From Roseburia sp. (GTDB lineage: Bacteria > Bacillota > Clostridia > Lachnospirales > Lachnospiraceae), in the NCBI GenBank assembly GCA_019421345.1, contig JAHZFL010000012.1, positions 25,510-89,509 on the forward strand: a stretch of DNA of 64,000 nt, in the 5' to 3' direction. A program made the translations under genes and the position numbers. Below, piece by piece: positions 1 to 8,700 of the stretch (the first letter of the stretch is position 1; the number at the start of each line of letters is the position of its first letter). The notes below the pieces were generated by a model that was not told the origin of the DNA, made no database searches, and saw only the letters and a list, made by a program, of their open reading frames with translations.

Positions 1-292
1 TCTCAGAATGTCCGATGATGACATACTTCACGCCTGCATCCACTAACATCTCCGGTGAAATTTCTCCGGTATATGCACCGTTCTCCTCATAGTACATATT
101 TTCAGCGCCGACTGCCACATTTGTTCCCTTCACAGCCTCTACGACCGGTACGATGTCAATTGCCGGAACACAATAAACAACCTCGACCTCATCACTTGCT
201 ACCAACGGCTTTAATTCCTCAACCAGCTTAACTGCCTGGCTCGGAGTCATATTCATCTTCCAGTTGCCTGCTACAATTTTTCTTCTCTCCAT
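1..292 (-). CDS. tpiA: Triose-phosphate isomerase, N-terminal part (cut by window edge)
   Basis: Interconverts dihydroxyacetone phosphate and glyceraldehyde 3-phosphate in glycolysis. About 97 residues are visible before the window edge. The protein opens MERRKIVAGNWKMN, the classic start of the family with the substrate-binding Asn and Lys of NWKMN, and the last visible residues are IIGHSE, which carries the electrophilic histidine. The ATG at 292 is preceded at good distance by GAAGGA. It is the third gene of a minus-strand gap-pgk-tpi set, but a 250-base spacer full of hairpins separates it from pgk, so it may be expressed partly on its own. The missing part lies left of the window; nothing suggests it is broken. 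Confidence 0.95.
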   Translation of the reverse strand, partial: MERRKIVAGNWKMNMTPSQAVKLVEELKPLVASDEVEVVYCVPAIDIVPVVEAVKGTNVAVGAENMYYEENGAYTGEISPEMLVDAGVKYVIIGHSE

Positions 293-323
293 GATCTTAT
301 CCTTCTTCCCTAAATTTGAATCT

Positions 324-340
324 CTGACACACGCTGTCAG
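324..340. repeat. Small hairpin in tpiA-pgk spacer
   Basis: The sequence has arms CTGACA and TGTCAG around a short loop. It is followed by a palindromic CCGCGG-containing stretch. Role unknown; it belongs to the structured spacer between pgk and tpiA. Confidence 0.4.
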
Positions 341-373
341 ATCCGCGGATCGCTCTACTCTTTTACGCTGACT

Positions 374-450
374 ACCCGAAATCACTCCGTGTTTTCGGGT
401 TCGCTTCTATTGTTCCGCGGATTGCTCGAAATCACTCCGTGTTTTCGAGC
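374..450. repeat. Two tandem hairpins with the same core and covarying stems
   Basis: Hairpin one (374-400) has arms ACCCGAAA and TTTTCGGGT. Hairpin two (424-450) has arms GCTCGAAA and TTTTCGAGC. The centre ATCACTCCGTG is identical in both, and each copy follows a CCGCGGAT motif. The outer stem bases differ between the copies but pair in each, which suggests the fold is selected. They lie between pgk and tpiA and could act as a processing or stability signal; this role is inferred. Confidence 0.6.
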
Positions 451-470
451 GCGCGTTGCGCTCTCAAAAA

Positions 471-524
471 GAAAAATCATTCTCCGCTTTCATGCAAGCA
501 TGAGCGGAAATAATTTTTCTTTTC
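471..524. repeat. Long nested hairpin just downstream of pgk
   Basis: Nested complementary blocks AGAAAAAT/ATTTTTCT, TCCGCT/AGCGGA and CATGC/GCATG fold this stretch into one long stem. It lies about 20 bases past the pgk stop codon. Read on the minus strand it has only a short T-rich tail, so it could be a weak terminator or an RNA-stability element. Confidence 0.5.
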
Positions 525-542
525 TCAATCCGCTTTATCGCG

Positions 543-1766
543 TCATTTGTTGTCTGCTGCCATAACGCCCGGAAGCTCCTTGCCCTCTAAGAACTCCAAG
601 GATGCACCACCACCGGTGGAAATATGGCTCATCTTATCACCAAAGCCAAGCTGATTGACTGCTGCTGCGGAATCCCCGCCGCCAATGATCGTGGTAGCCT
701 CTGTCTCCGCAAGCGCCTTTGCAACTGCGATCGTACCTGCTGCAAGTGTCGGGTTCTCAAATACGCCCATCGGTCCATTCCACACAACCGTCTTTGCTGT
801 CTTTACCGCCTCTGCATACATCTCTGCCGTCTTCGGTCCGATGTCGCATCCCTCACGGTCTGCAGGCATATTTTCCACATCATAAACCTCAATCTCGACC
901 GGAGCATCGATCGGGCTTGGGAAATCAGAAATCGTCACGGAATCGACGGGAAGCAGCAGCTTCTTACCAAGCTTCTTCGCCTTTTCCATCATTTCCTTGC
1001 AGTAATCCAGCTTCTCATTATCAACCAAAGACTTTCCAATCTCATAGCCCTGTGCCTTTAAGAAGGTATACGCCATGCCTCCGCCAATGATCAACGTATC
1101 GCACTTCTCCAGAAGGTTCGAGATTACGTTGAGCTTATCCGCAACCTTTGCGCCGCCGAGAATCGCCACAAACGGGCGAACCGGATCTTCCACTGCATTG
1201 CCGAGGAAGTCGATTTCCTTCTGCATCAGGTAGCCGACAACATTCTCGCCGCCCTTTTCACGGATAAACTTTGTCACACCTGCCACGGAAGCATGCGCTC
1301 TGTGAGAAGAACCGAATGCATCGCAAACATATACGTCTGCAAGGTCTGCAAGCTCTTTGCTGAATTCCTCACCGTTCTTTGTCTCCTCTGCACCGCGGAA
1401 ACGTGTATTCTGAAGAAGCACCACATCTCCCTCATTCATCGCTGCAACGGCTGCCGTTGCCTCCTCGCCCGTTACATGGTAATCCGATACAAAGACAACC
1501 TCCTTGCCAAGCTTCTCGGAAAGTCGCTTTGCAACAGGCGCTAAGGACTCACCCTCATTTGGTCCATTCTTAACCTTGCCAAGATGGGAGCAAAGAATTA
1601 CCTTTCCGCCGTCATTCATCAGCTTCTGGATTGTAGGAAGCGCTGCCACGATACGCGTCTCATCCGTGATCACGCCCTCTTTTAACGGTACGTTAAAATC
1701 GCATCTTACTAATACTCTTTTTCCTTTTACATTAATATCATCTACAGATTTCTTATTTAATGACAT
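543..1766 (-). CDS. pgk: Phosphoglycerate kinase
   Basis: Transfers the acyl phosphate of 1,3-bisphosphoglycerate to ADP, giving ATP and 3-phosphoglycerate. The 407-residue protein has the usual family length. The N-terminal substrate-binding motif RCDFNVP is at residues 21-27, SHLG follows near 60, and the nucleotide-binding GGGDS motif is near the C-terminus. The start at 1766 is chosen because AGGAGG sits eight bases upstream; an in-frame ATG at 1772 is too close to that site, and a longer reading into the leader has no family match. It lies downstream of gap, but a terminator and a long structured leader separate the two, so separate control is likely. Confidence 0.97.
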   Translation of the reverse strand: MSLNKKSVDDINVKGKRVLVRCDFNVPLKEGVITDETRIVAALPTIQKLMNDGGKVILCSHLGKVKNGPNEGESLAPVAKRLSEKLGKEVVFVSDYHVTGEEATAAVAAMNEGDVVLLQNTRFRGAEETKNGEEFSKELADLADVYVCDAFGSSHRAHASVAGVTKFIREKGGENVVGYLMQKEIDFLGNAVEDPVRPFVAILGGAKVADKLNVISNLLEKCDTLIIGGGMAYTFLKAQGYEIGKSLVDNEKLDYCKEMMEKAKKLGKKLLLPVDSVTISDFPSPIDAPVEIEVYDVENMPADREGCDIGPKTAEMYAEAVKTAKTVVWNGPMGVFENPTLAAGTIAVAKALAETEATTIIGGGDSAAAVNQLGFGDKMSHISTGGGASLEFLEGKELPGVMAADNK

Positions 1767-1872
1767 TGCCATGTCCTCCTTTATTGAACTATCGAAAAGA
1801 ACTTCACCTGCAAAGCTCTCTGCCTGCGGTGGGTCGCAGCAGCGCCTTGATCCGCTTCTGCCGCATTGCAGT

Positions 1873-1883
1873 CCCCCCCCCCC
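1873..1883. repeat. Homopolymer of eleven C (G on the pgk sense strand)
   Basis: An unbroken run of eleven C lies about 107 bases upstream of the pgk start codon. Tracts of this length are prone to slip during replication and are also a common sequencing error site. Confidence 0.8.
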
Positions 1884-1897
1884 AAATTTTTCACAAA

Positions 1898-1956
1898 CAA
1901 AAGTGTGCTTCGCACACTCCCGCACTGCAATAAACCGTAAAGGAAGCACACTTTTG
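1898..1956. repeat. 13-base inverted repeat in the pgk leader
   Basis: Arms CAAAAGTGTGCTT (1898-1910) and AAGCACACTTTTG (1944-1956) are perfect complements. The left arm also forms its own small hairpin, AGTGTGC-TTC-GCACACT. It could be a miniature element or an RNA structure in the pgk leader. Confidence 0.6.
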
Positions 1957-2023
1957 CCGCGCCGCGCATGATTGTGAAGCAATACTTCCGCTCATACGCG
2001 TGCGCATCCTCACACAAAGTGTG

Positions 2024-2068
2024 TTTTTATGACATAAGCTCACGGAGCAATTTCCTATGTCATAAAAA
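2024..2068. repeat. Short palindromic element, inverted ends TTTTTATGACATA
   Basis: Arms TTTTTATGACATA (2024-2036) and TATGTCATAAAAA (2056-2068) are perfect complements, and an inner GCTC/GAGC hairpin lies between them. Read on the minus strand the element begins inside the T-run of the gap terminator and continues ATGACATAGGAAA. The same junction is seen after the cold-shock gene at 50875. Confidence 0.65.
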
Positions 2069-2094
2069 AGAAGCCCGGTCCAAAGAGACCGGAC
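2063..2094 (-). terminator. Intrinsic terminator of gap
   Basis: On the minus strand GTCCGGTC pairs with GACCGGGC across a six-base loop and is followed by CTTCTTTTTT. It lies about 100 bases beyond the gap stop codon. Confidence 0.85.
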
Positions 2095-2191
2095 CCCTTC
2101 CTGAGTCTTATCTGCACTCTGAATGTCTATCACTTAAAAAAGCAGCCATTCGTGCAGTCACTTTCATTGAATTTTAGCAAATTCAGATCAA

Positions 2192-3208
2192 TTATGCTAA
2201 CTCACTGAAATATTTAATGGTACGAACCATCTGAGATGTGTAGGAGTTCTCGTTGTCATACCATGATACAACCTGAACCTCATACAGATCGTCAGAAACC
2301 TTGCTTACCATTGTCTGTGTTGCATCAAACAGAGAACCGAATCTCATACCAACGATGTCGGAGGATACGATCTCGTCCTCAGTATAACCAAAGGACTCAT
2401 TTGCTGCTGCCTTCATAGCTGCATTGATGCCATCTACCGTCACATCTGCCTTATTTACAACGGCTGTTAAGATTGTGGTAGAGCCTGTCGGGGTCGGCAC
2501 ACGCTGTGCAGATCCGATCAGCTTACCGTTTAACTCCGGAATAACAAGACCGATCGCCTTTGCTGCTCCTGTGCTGTTTGGAACGATGTTCACTGCTGCC
2601 GCACGGCTTCTTCTTAAGTCACCCTTTCTCTGCGGACCGTCCAGAGTCATCTGGTCGCCTGTATATGCATGGATCGTTACCATGATACCGGACTGGATCG
2701 GTGCATATTTGTTTAATGCATCAGCCATCGGTGCCAAGCAGTTTGTTGTACAGGAAGCTGCAGAAATAATGGTATCTGTAGCCTTTAATGTCTCATGATT
2801 TGTGTTGTATACGATCGTAGGAAGGTCGTTTCCTGCCGGCGCAGAGATAACAACTTTTCTAGCGCCTGCATTGATATGAGCCTGCGCCTTCTCCTTAGAG
2901 GTGTAGAAACCGGAGCACTCTAATACTACGTCTACCTTCAGCTCACCCCATGGGCAGTTGTTTGCATCCGGGAATGCGTAGATTTTGATTTCCTTACCGT
3001 CCACTGTGATAGAATCCTCACCGGAAGTTACCTTATCTGCCAGTGCGTATCTACCCTGAGATGAATCATACTTTAATAAGTGTGCTAACATCTTCGGGCT
3101 TGTCAGATCATTGATAGCCACTACTTCATATCCTTCTGCGCCAAACATCTGTCTGAATGCAAGACGACCGATACGGCCGAAACCATTGATTGCTACTCTT
3201 ACTGCCAT
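2192..3208 (-). CDS. gap: Glyceraldehyde-3-phosphate dehydrogenase, type I
   Basis: Oxidises glyceraldehyde 3-phosphate to 1,3-bisphosphoglycerate with NAD and phosphate. The 338-residue protein starts with the Rossmann motif INGFGRIGR. The acidic residue at position 34 (AIND) favours NAD over NADP, and the catalytic cysteine is C153 in SAASCTTNC. AGGAGG lies eight bases before the ATG. A strong promoter (TTGAAC, 17 bases, TAAAAT) is found upstream and a terminator downstream, so it can be transcribed as a single gene with read-through into pgk. Nothing unusual is seen in the protein. Confidence 0.97.
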   Translation of the reverse strand: MAVRVAINGFGRIGRLAFRQMFGAEGYEVVAINDLTSPKMLAHLLKYDSSQGRYALADKVTSGEDSITVDGKEIKIYAFPDANNCPWGELKVDVVLECSGFYTSKEKAQAHINAGARKVVISAPAGNDLPTIVYNTNHETLKATDTIISAASCTTNCLAPMADALNKYAPIQSGIMVTIHAYTGDQMTLDGPQRKGDLRRSRAAAVNIVPNSTGAAKAIGLVIPELNGKLIGSAQRVPTPTGSTTILTAVVNKADVTVDGINAAMKAAANESFGYTEDEIVSSDIVGMRFGSLFDATQTMVSKVSDDLYEVQVVSWYDNENSYTSQMVRTIKYFSELA

Positions 3209-3297
3209 TTTTAATTCCTCCTAGAATTTGTAAATGTAATTCATAGGGTTCATTCCTTTGGAATCGTGCATATGACACTTAACCCTGTGCTTTTCTT

Positions 3298-3326
3298 ATT
3301 TTACCCAATTTTGTAAGAAAGTTCAA
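3298..3326 (-). promoter_or_regulatory. Sigma-A promoter of gap
   Basis: On the minus strand TTGAAC (3326-3321) and TAAAAT (3303-3298) are spaced by 17 bases, giving a leader of roughly 80 bases before the gap start codon. Confidence 0.75.
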
Positions 3327-3435
3327 GCCCTTTTCTATACTTTGTTAAATTTTTCACCATACTGATATTTTTCCGCTGTTTTTGTGCAGACTTGACCAAA
3401 TTTTCCTATCATCTGTTTTTTTTCCTGACAATTTC

Positions 3436-3444
3436 TGGTATACT
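3436..3444 (+). promoter_or_regulatory. Extended -10 promoter upstream of the PHP phosphatase
   Basis: TGGTATACT matches an extended -10 element. No clear -35 hexamer lies at the right distance, only a T-rich run. It would place the dispersed repeat at 3487-3527 within the transcript leader. Confidence 0.45.
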
Positions 3445-3486
3445 GCACCTAACGAACAAGCGCGCGGCAGACATGCCGTGTGCTGT

Positions 3487-3527
3487 AAACAACGAGCGAC
3501 ACGCTTCGCGAGCTGCTCTTATGTCAA
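3487..3527 (+). repeat. Dispersed palindromic repeat, single copy
   Basis: One copy of a roughly 39-base element with core AACGAGCGACACGCTTCGCG and end CTTATGTCAA. It folds as GAGCG/TGCTC arms around CGC-TTC-GCG. It ends two bases before the ribosome binding site of the following gene. Confidence 0.75.
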
Positions 3528-3544
3528 TAAAAGGAGGAAGCACT

Positions 3545-4345
3545 ATGCTTTGGGACATGCATATGCACAGCCGTTTCTCCGGGGACAGCGACGCCCCGCA
3601 GGACGCCATGATAGACGCAGCCGTCGCCAAGGGACTTGGCGGCATCTGCTTTACCGACCATCTCGATATGGATTACCCCGGCGGACTTGATCTATTCTTA
3701 TTGGATTTGCCAGGCTATACCACCTCCGTGCTGGCGCAAAGGCAGCGCTGTCAAGACCGCTTTCCGGTACGCCTTGGTCTGGAGCTTGGTCTGCAGCCGC
3801 AGTTATCTGAAATTTATACGGATATACTCAAGCAATATCCGTTTGACTTTGTCATAGGCTCCTCCCATGTTGTCCACGGCAAGGACCCCTACTATCCGGA
3901 ATACCACGAGGGAAGAAGCGAAAAGGCATGCTACCGCGAGTATTTCGAGTCTGTTCTGGAAAATATCCGTGCCTTTGACGGCTTTGACGTCTACGGACAT
4001 ATCGACTATGTCGTGCGCTACGGTCCAAACCGCAACAAATCTTACAGCTATGCGCAATACGCTGACGTGATCGACGAGATTTTAACGCTTTTGATCGAAA
4101 AAGGAAAAGGCATTGAGTTAAATACCGGAGGCTTTAAATACGGGCTTGGTCATCCAAATCCGACAGAGGAAATCATCGCGCGCTACCGGGAGCTCGGCGG
4201 TGAGATCATCACGATCGGCGCAGACGCCCATGCCCCCGCACATGTCGCCTATGCCTTTGAAAAAGTTCCTGCAATCCTAAAAGAAGCCGGCTTTCGCTAC
4301 TTTACTGTGTTTCAAGAGCGAAAGCCGGATTTTGTGAAATTATGA
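3545..4345 (+). CDS. Histidinol-phosphatase of the PHP family
   Basis: Predicted metal-dependent phosphomonoesterase that removes phosphate from L-histidinol phosphate, as in the HisJ/HisK group. The 266-residue protein opens with the PHP metal motif HMHS (residues 6-9), followed by TDHLD near 38, GSSH near 105, GHIDYV near 140 and a final GADAHAP near 225, all expected metal ligands. The ATG at 3545 has AAAGGAGG at the right distance; an upstream in-frame ATG would translate the dispersed repeat and has no ribosome binding site. hisF and hisH are 27 kb away, so it is not in that cluster. Some PHP proteins act on other phosphates, so the substrate is inferred. Confidence 0.85.
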   Translation: MLWDMHMHSRFSGDSDAPQDAMIDAAVAKGLGGICFTDHLDMDYPGGLDLFLLDLPGYTTSVLAQRQRCQDRFPVRLGLELGLQPQLSEIYTDILKQYPFDFVIGSSHVVHGKDPYYPEYHEGRSEKACYREYFESVLENIRAFDGFDVYGHIDYVVRYGPNRNKSYSYAQYADVIDEILTLLIEKGKGIELNTGGFKYGLGHPNPTEEIIARYRELGGEIITIGADAHAPAHVAYAFEKVPAILKEAGFRYFTVFQERKPDFVKL

Positions 4346-4353
4346 AACATCTG

Positions 4354-4382
4354 CGGAAAGGAATATTTTTTATTCCTTTCCG
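4354..4382. terminator. Bidirectional terminator between convergent genes
   Basis: Twelve-base arms CGGAAAGGAATA and TATTCCTTTCCG enclose a loop of five T. The hairpin overlaps the stop codon of the PurF homologue and lies nine bases past the phosphatase. Confidence 0.6.
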
Positions 4383-5776
4383 TTCCAGCAATAGGTACAA
4401 AGCTTACATTTATCAATATCAACCGACTCCAGCATATCGTCAAGCCGGTTAAACCGCAGCGTCGTAAAATTCAATTCCTTGCGTATTTCCTCAACCATCT
4501 GCTCATATTTCTCCGTCTCAGGGTCTGCATACTGCGCAAGCACTTCATCTGTCACATTGCCGTTTTCGAGCTTGTCGATGACACGGCGCGTGATCAAATC
4601 CATCTCCGAGGAGGAACGCGAAAAATTCAGATACTTGCAGCCATACAAAAGCGGCGGACATGCCGGACGGATATGTACCTCCTTCGCTCCGCTCTGGTAC
4701 AAAAATTCTGTCGTCTCACGAAGCTGTGTACCGCGCACGATTGAATCATCGATCAAGAGCAGGCTCTTGTCACGAATCAGCTCCTCGACCGCCAGAAGCT
4801 TCATCTTTGCGATCAGGTTACGCTGACTCTGCATCGTCGGCATAAAGGAGCGCGGCCATGTCGGTGTATATTTGATAAACGGTCTGGAAAACGGAATGCC
4901 CGATTCATTTGCATAACCGATGGCGTGTGCGATGCCGGAATCCGGCACTCCCGCCACAATATCGGGCTTTACATGATCGCGCTGCGCCATCTTTTTTCCG
5001 CAGTGATAACGCATATTTTCCACACTCGTTCCCTCATAGGAGCTTGCCGGATACCCGTAGTAGACCCACAAAAAGGTACAGATTTTCAAATCCTCATTCG
5101 GATTTACCAGCGTCACACACTTTTCATCGGTGATCACCGCAATCTCACCGGGACCTAATTCTCTGTAATCGGTATAGCCAAGATTCTTGTATGCGTAATT
5201 CTCAAAGGATACACAAAAAGCCTGTTCCTTTTTACCGATGACGACAGGTGTCCTTCCCCGTCTGTCTCTTGCCGCATAAATGCCCGCCTGATTCATCAGA
5301 AGAACAGAAACCGAGCCGTCCACCTCCTGCAGGGCATACTCGATCCCCTCGATCAGATTCTCTTTCTGATTGATCAATGCCGCGATCAGCTCCGTAGCGT
5401 TAATGTCACCGCCGCTCATCTCCAGAAAATGCGAATGCCCCTCGACAAACAGGCGTTCCGACAGCTCCTTCATATTATTGATCTTGCTGACTGTCGTAAT
5501 GGCATAGGTGCCGTGGTGAGAACGGACAAGCAGCGGCTGCGGCTCATAATCTGAGATACAGCCAATGCCGATTTTTCCCTTCATCTCCTGCACATCCTTA
5601 TCAAACTTCGTGCGGAACGGCGCATTTTCAATATTGTGGATCGCACGGTCAAAGCCCCGCTCTCCGTACACCGCCATACCGCCGCGGCGCGTGCCTAAGT
5701 GTGAATGATAATCAATTCCAAAAAACAGATCAAACACGCAATCCTCTTTTGATGCTACTCCAAAAAATCCACCCAT
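4370..5776 (-). CDS. PurF-like phosphoribosyltransferase without the glutaminase cysteine
   Basis: Homologue of amidophosphoribosyltransferase, the first enzyme of purine synthesis. The phosphoribosyltransferase half keeps the PRPP-binding motif LLIDDSIVRGTQ (about 340-351). The N-terminal half is odd. True PurF exposes a catalytic cysteine at the start (MCGI), but this protein begins MGGFFGV. The glutamine-site motif usually written GHxRYST is replaced by GIGCISDYEPQ, and the usual HNGN is HHGT. Glutamine hydrolysis is therefore unlikely; ammonia or another amine donor, or another reaction, is possible. The tail carries CKLCTYC. At 468 residues it is close to family length. It starts 14 bases after purL with AAAGGA upstream, so the two share an operon. 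The family match is firm; the activity is not known. Confidence 0.85.
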   Translation of the reverse strand: MGGFFGVASKEDCVFDLFFGIDYHSHLGTRRGGMAVYGERGFDRAIHNIENAPFRTKFDKDVQEMKGKIGIGCISDYEPQPLLVRSHHGTYAITTVSKINNMKELSERLFVEGHSHFLEMSGGDINATELIAALINQKENLIEGIEYALQEVDGSVSVLLMNQAGIYAARDRRGRTPVVIGKKEQAFCVSFENYAYKNLGYTDYRELGPGEIAVITDEKCVTLVNPNEDLKICTFLWVYYGYPASSYEGTSVENMRYHCGKKMAQRDHVKPDIVAGVPDSGIAHAIGYANESGIPFSRPFIKYTPTWPRSFMPTMQSQRNLIAKMKLLAVEELIRDKSLLLIDDSIVRGTQLRETTEFLYQSGAKEVHIRPACPPLLYGCKYLNFSRSSSEMDLITRRVIDKLENGNVTDEVLAQYADPETEKYEQMVEEIRKELNFTTLRFNRLDDMLESVDIDKCKLCTYCWNGKE

Positions 5777-5790
5777 TGTTATTCCTTTCT

Positions 5791-8700
5791 TTACTTGAAG
5801 TAAGCCACACCGGACTCAAATAATCTTAGATCCTGCTCTCCGTAAATATTTATTGCAACATTTCTGCCGCGGCGCTCGGAGTGCGCCATTTTTCCAAGCA
5901 CACGCCCATCGGGACTTGTAATACCCTCAACCGCCATGTAAGAGCCGTTGATATTCCACTCCTCGTCCATCGTCGGATTTCCGTCGGCATCGACATATTG
6001 TGTCGCCACCTGACCGTTCGCAAACAATCGCTCCATCCACTCCTTGGACGCAACAAACCGTCCCTCTCCATGTGAAGCCGGATTGCAGTAGACCGCTCCC
6101 GTCTTTGCCTCTAAAAGCCATGGGGACTTATCTGTTACCACTTTCGTGTATACCATCTTGCTGATATGACGTCCGATCGTATTATAAGTCAGGGTTGGCG
6201 AATCCTCTGTCTGCGGACGAATCTCCCCGTACGGCACAAGTCCCAGCTTGATCAGAGCCTGAAATCCGTTGCAAATACCAAGCGCAAGTCCGTCTCTCTG
6301 CCCTAAAAGCTCCATCACCGCCTCGGACAGCTTTGCATTGCGGAAGGCAGTCGCAAAGAATTTCGCAGATCCCTCCGGCTCGTCGCCTGCCGAAAATCCG
6401 CCCGGGAACATAATGATCTGTGCCTGACGGATCGCCTCTGTAAACACATCGACAGATTCCCGAATATCCTCGGCGCTTAAATTCTTAAATACCCGCACGA
6501 TCGTATCCGCTCCGGCACGCGCAAACGCACGCGCGCTGTCATACTCACAGTTCGTTCCGGGAAAGACCGGAATAAATACCTTCGGTTTTGCAACCTTGTT
6601 CTTGCACACATAAATATTGTTTGCCTGATAAATGCCTGTGTCTACTGTCTCACTCTGTTCTGTCACACGGGTCGGGAATACCTTTTCCAATGTTCCCGTC
6701 CACGCCATGAGCGCTTCCTCCATCGTGACCCGCATACGCGCTTTGCCGTTCTCATAAAGGAATACCTTTTCTGCATTGACACTGCCGATCTGCTGCATGC
6801 TTGCTGTAAGTCCCGCTGCGCACAGGGCTTCCTTCACCTCGTCTGCCCGTTCCGGTCTCACCTCTGCCACAAGATCGCCAAAGCCCGGAGCAAACAGGAT
6901 TTCCTCGGTCACGCTGCCCTCTAATGTCACGCCAAGCTGATTGCCGAACGCCATCTTACTGACTGCCGCCGCAAGTCCTTTTCCATCCAGGGCATAAGCA
7001 GATATGATCACACCCGCTTGGATCAGCTTATGCACAGCGTCATAGAGCTTCATCACCTGCTCATAGACCGGCAGATCATAAGCATCCTTTTCAATCCGAA
7101 ACAGCACCAGTCGGTTTCCTGCCGCTTTCAGCTCCGGCGTAATGATCTCCTTTTCTTTTGCCACATCGACCGCAAAGGAAACAAGTGTCGGCGGAACATC
7201 AATTTCATTAAAGCTTCCCGACATAGAGTCCTTTCCCCCGATGGAGGGCAGTCCAAAGCCTATCTGCGCACGGTATGCACCGAGCAGCGCCGCAAACGGC
7301 TGGCTCCAGCGTCTTGCATCCCCGCTCATTCTGCGGAAATATTCCTGGAACGTAAAGCGCACCTTCCGGTAATCGCCGCCCGCTGCCACGATCCTTGACA
7401 AGGATTCCAATACAGCATACACTGCGCCGTGATACGGACTCCATGCGGACAAATACGGGTCAAAGCCGTAGGACATCATCGTGACAGCGTCGGATGTTCC
7501 CGAAAGGACCGGAATCTTTGCGACCATGGACTGTGTCTCCGTCATCTGATATTTTCCGCCGTACGGCATATAGACGCTGCCTGCGCCGATAGAGCTGTCA
7601 AACATCTCGACAAGTCCCTTCTGTGAACAGACATTTAAGTCTGCCAGCTCTGCCAGCCATGCAGCCTTAAAATCACCCTTCTTCGCTGCCTCCGCCACCG
7701 TGGACGTGCTGATCCTATGCAGATAATTCTCCTTGGGATCTGGCATATCGACTGCGACATTCGTCTCCTGATGCGCACCGTTCGTATCCAAAAATGCCCG
7801 TGAGAGATTTACGACTTCTTTTCCTCTCCACTCCAGTACCAGTCTTGGCTCTTTTGTCACGACAGCGACCGTAACCGCCTCCAGATTTTCTTCCTTTGCA
7901 AAGGCAAGAAATTTTTCCTCATCCTGCGGCGCTACAACGACAGCCATACGCTCCTGTGATTCCGAAATCGCAATCTCCGTGCCGTCAAGTCCGGCATATT
8001 TCTTCGGTACCATATCAAGCCGGACGCGCAGACCGTCCGCTAACTCACCGATGGCAACCGACACGCCGCCCGCACCGAAATCATTGCACTTCTTGATCAT
8101 ATGAGCGACCTCCTCCCGCCGGAACAGGCGCTGTATCTTGCGCTCCGTCGGGGGATTTCCCTTCTGCACCTCCGCGCCGCAGACCGTTGTGGACTCGGTA
8201 TTGTGCGCCTTGGAAGAACCGGTTGCACCGCCGATGCCGTCGCGTCCGGTGCGTCCTCCCAATAAAATGATAATATCGCCCGGATCGGAGGTCAGCCGCT
8301 GTACGGCACGTCTGGGCGCTGCGCCCAAGACAGCGCCGATCTCCATGCGCTTTGCCACATAATCAGAGTGATAGATTTCCTTGACATATCCGGTCGCAAG
8401 TCCGATCTGATTGCCGTAGGAGCTGTAGCCATGCGCAGCCTCACGCACCAGCTTTTTCTGCGGCAGCTTTCCCTCCATGGTATTGCCGACAGACACGGTC
8501 GGATCTGCCGCGCCTGTCACACGCATTGCCTGATAGACATAGGTGCGCCCGGAAAGCGGATCACGGATTGCTCCGCCAAGACAGGTCGCCGCCCCGCCAA
8601 ACGGCTCAATCTCTGTCGGGTGATTGTGTGTCTCATTCTTAAAGTTGACAAGCCACTCCTCCGTCACACCATCGACCTCGATCGGCACGACAATGGAGCA

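Larger units (their letters stand above)
1767..2191. other. 425-base pgk leader and gap-pgk spacer
   Basis: No convincing gene is seen here. Reading along the minus strand from gap, it holds the gap terminator, a short palindromic element, a 13-base inverted repeat, a run of eleven C on the plus strand and the pgk ribosome binding site. No clear sigma-A promoter for pgk was found, so pgk may depend on read-through or on a weak promoter. Confidence 0.6.

Noticed and set aside
624..1971. Plus-strand open frames over pgk
   Set aside because: They mirror the pgk coding frame, lack ribosome binding sites and encode no recognisable protein.
1767..1982. Longer N-terminus for phosphoglycerate kinase
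   Set aside because: The extra 72 residues translate the poly-G tract and inverted repeat, have no family match, and the AGGAGG site supports the start at 1766.
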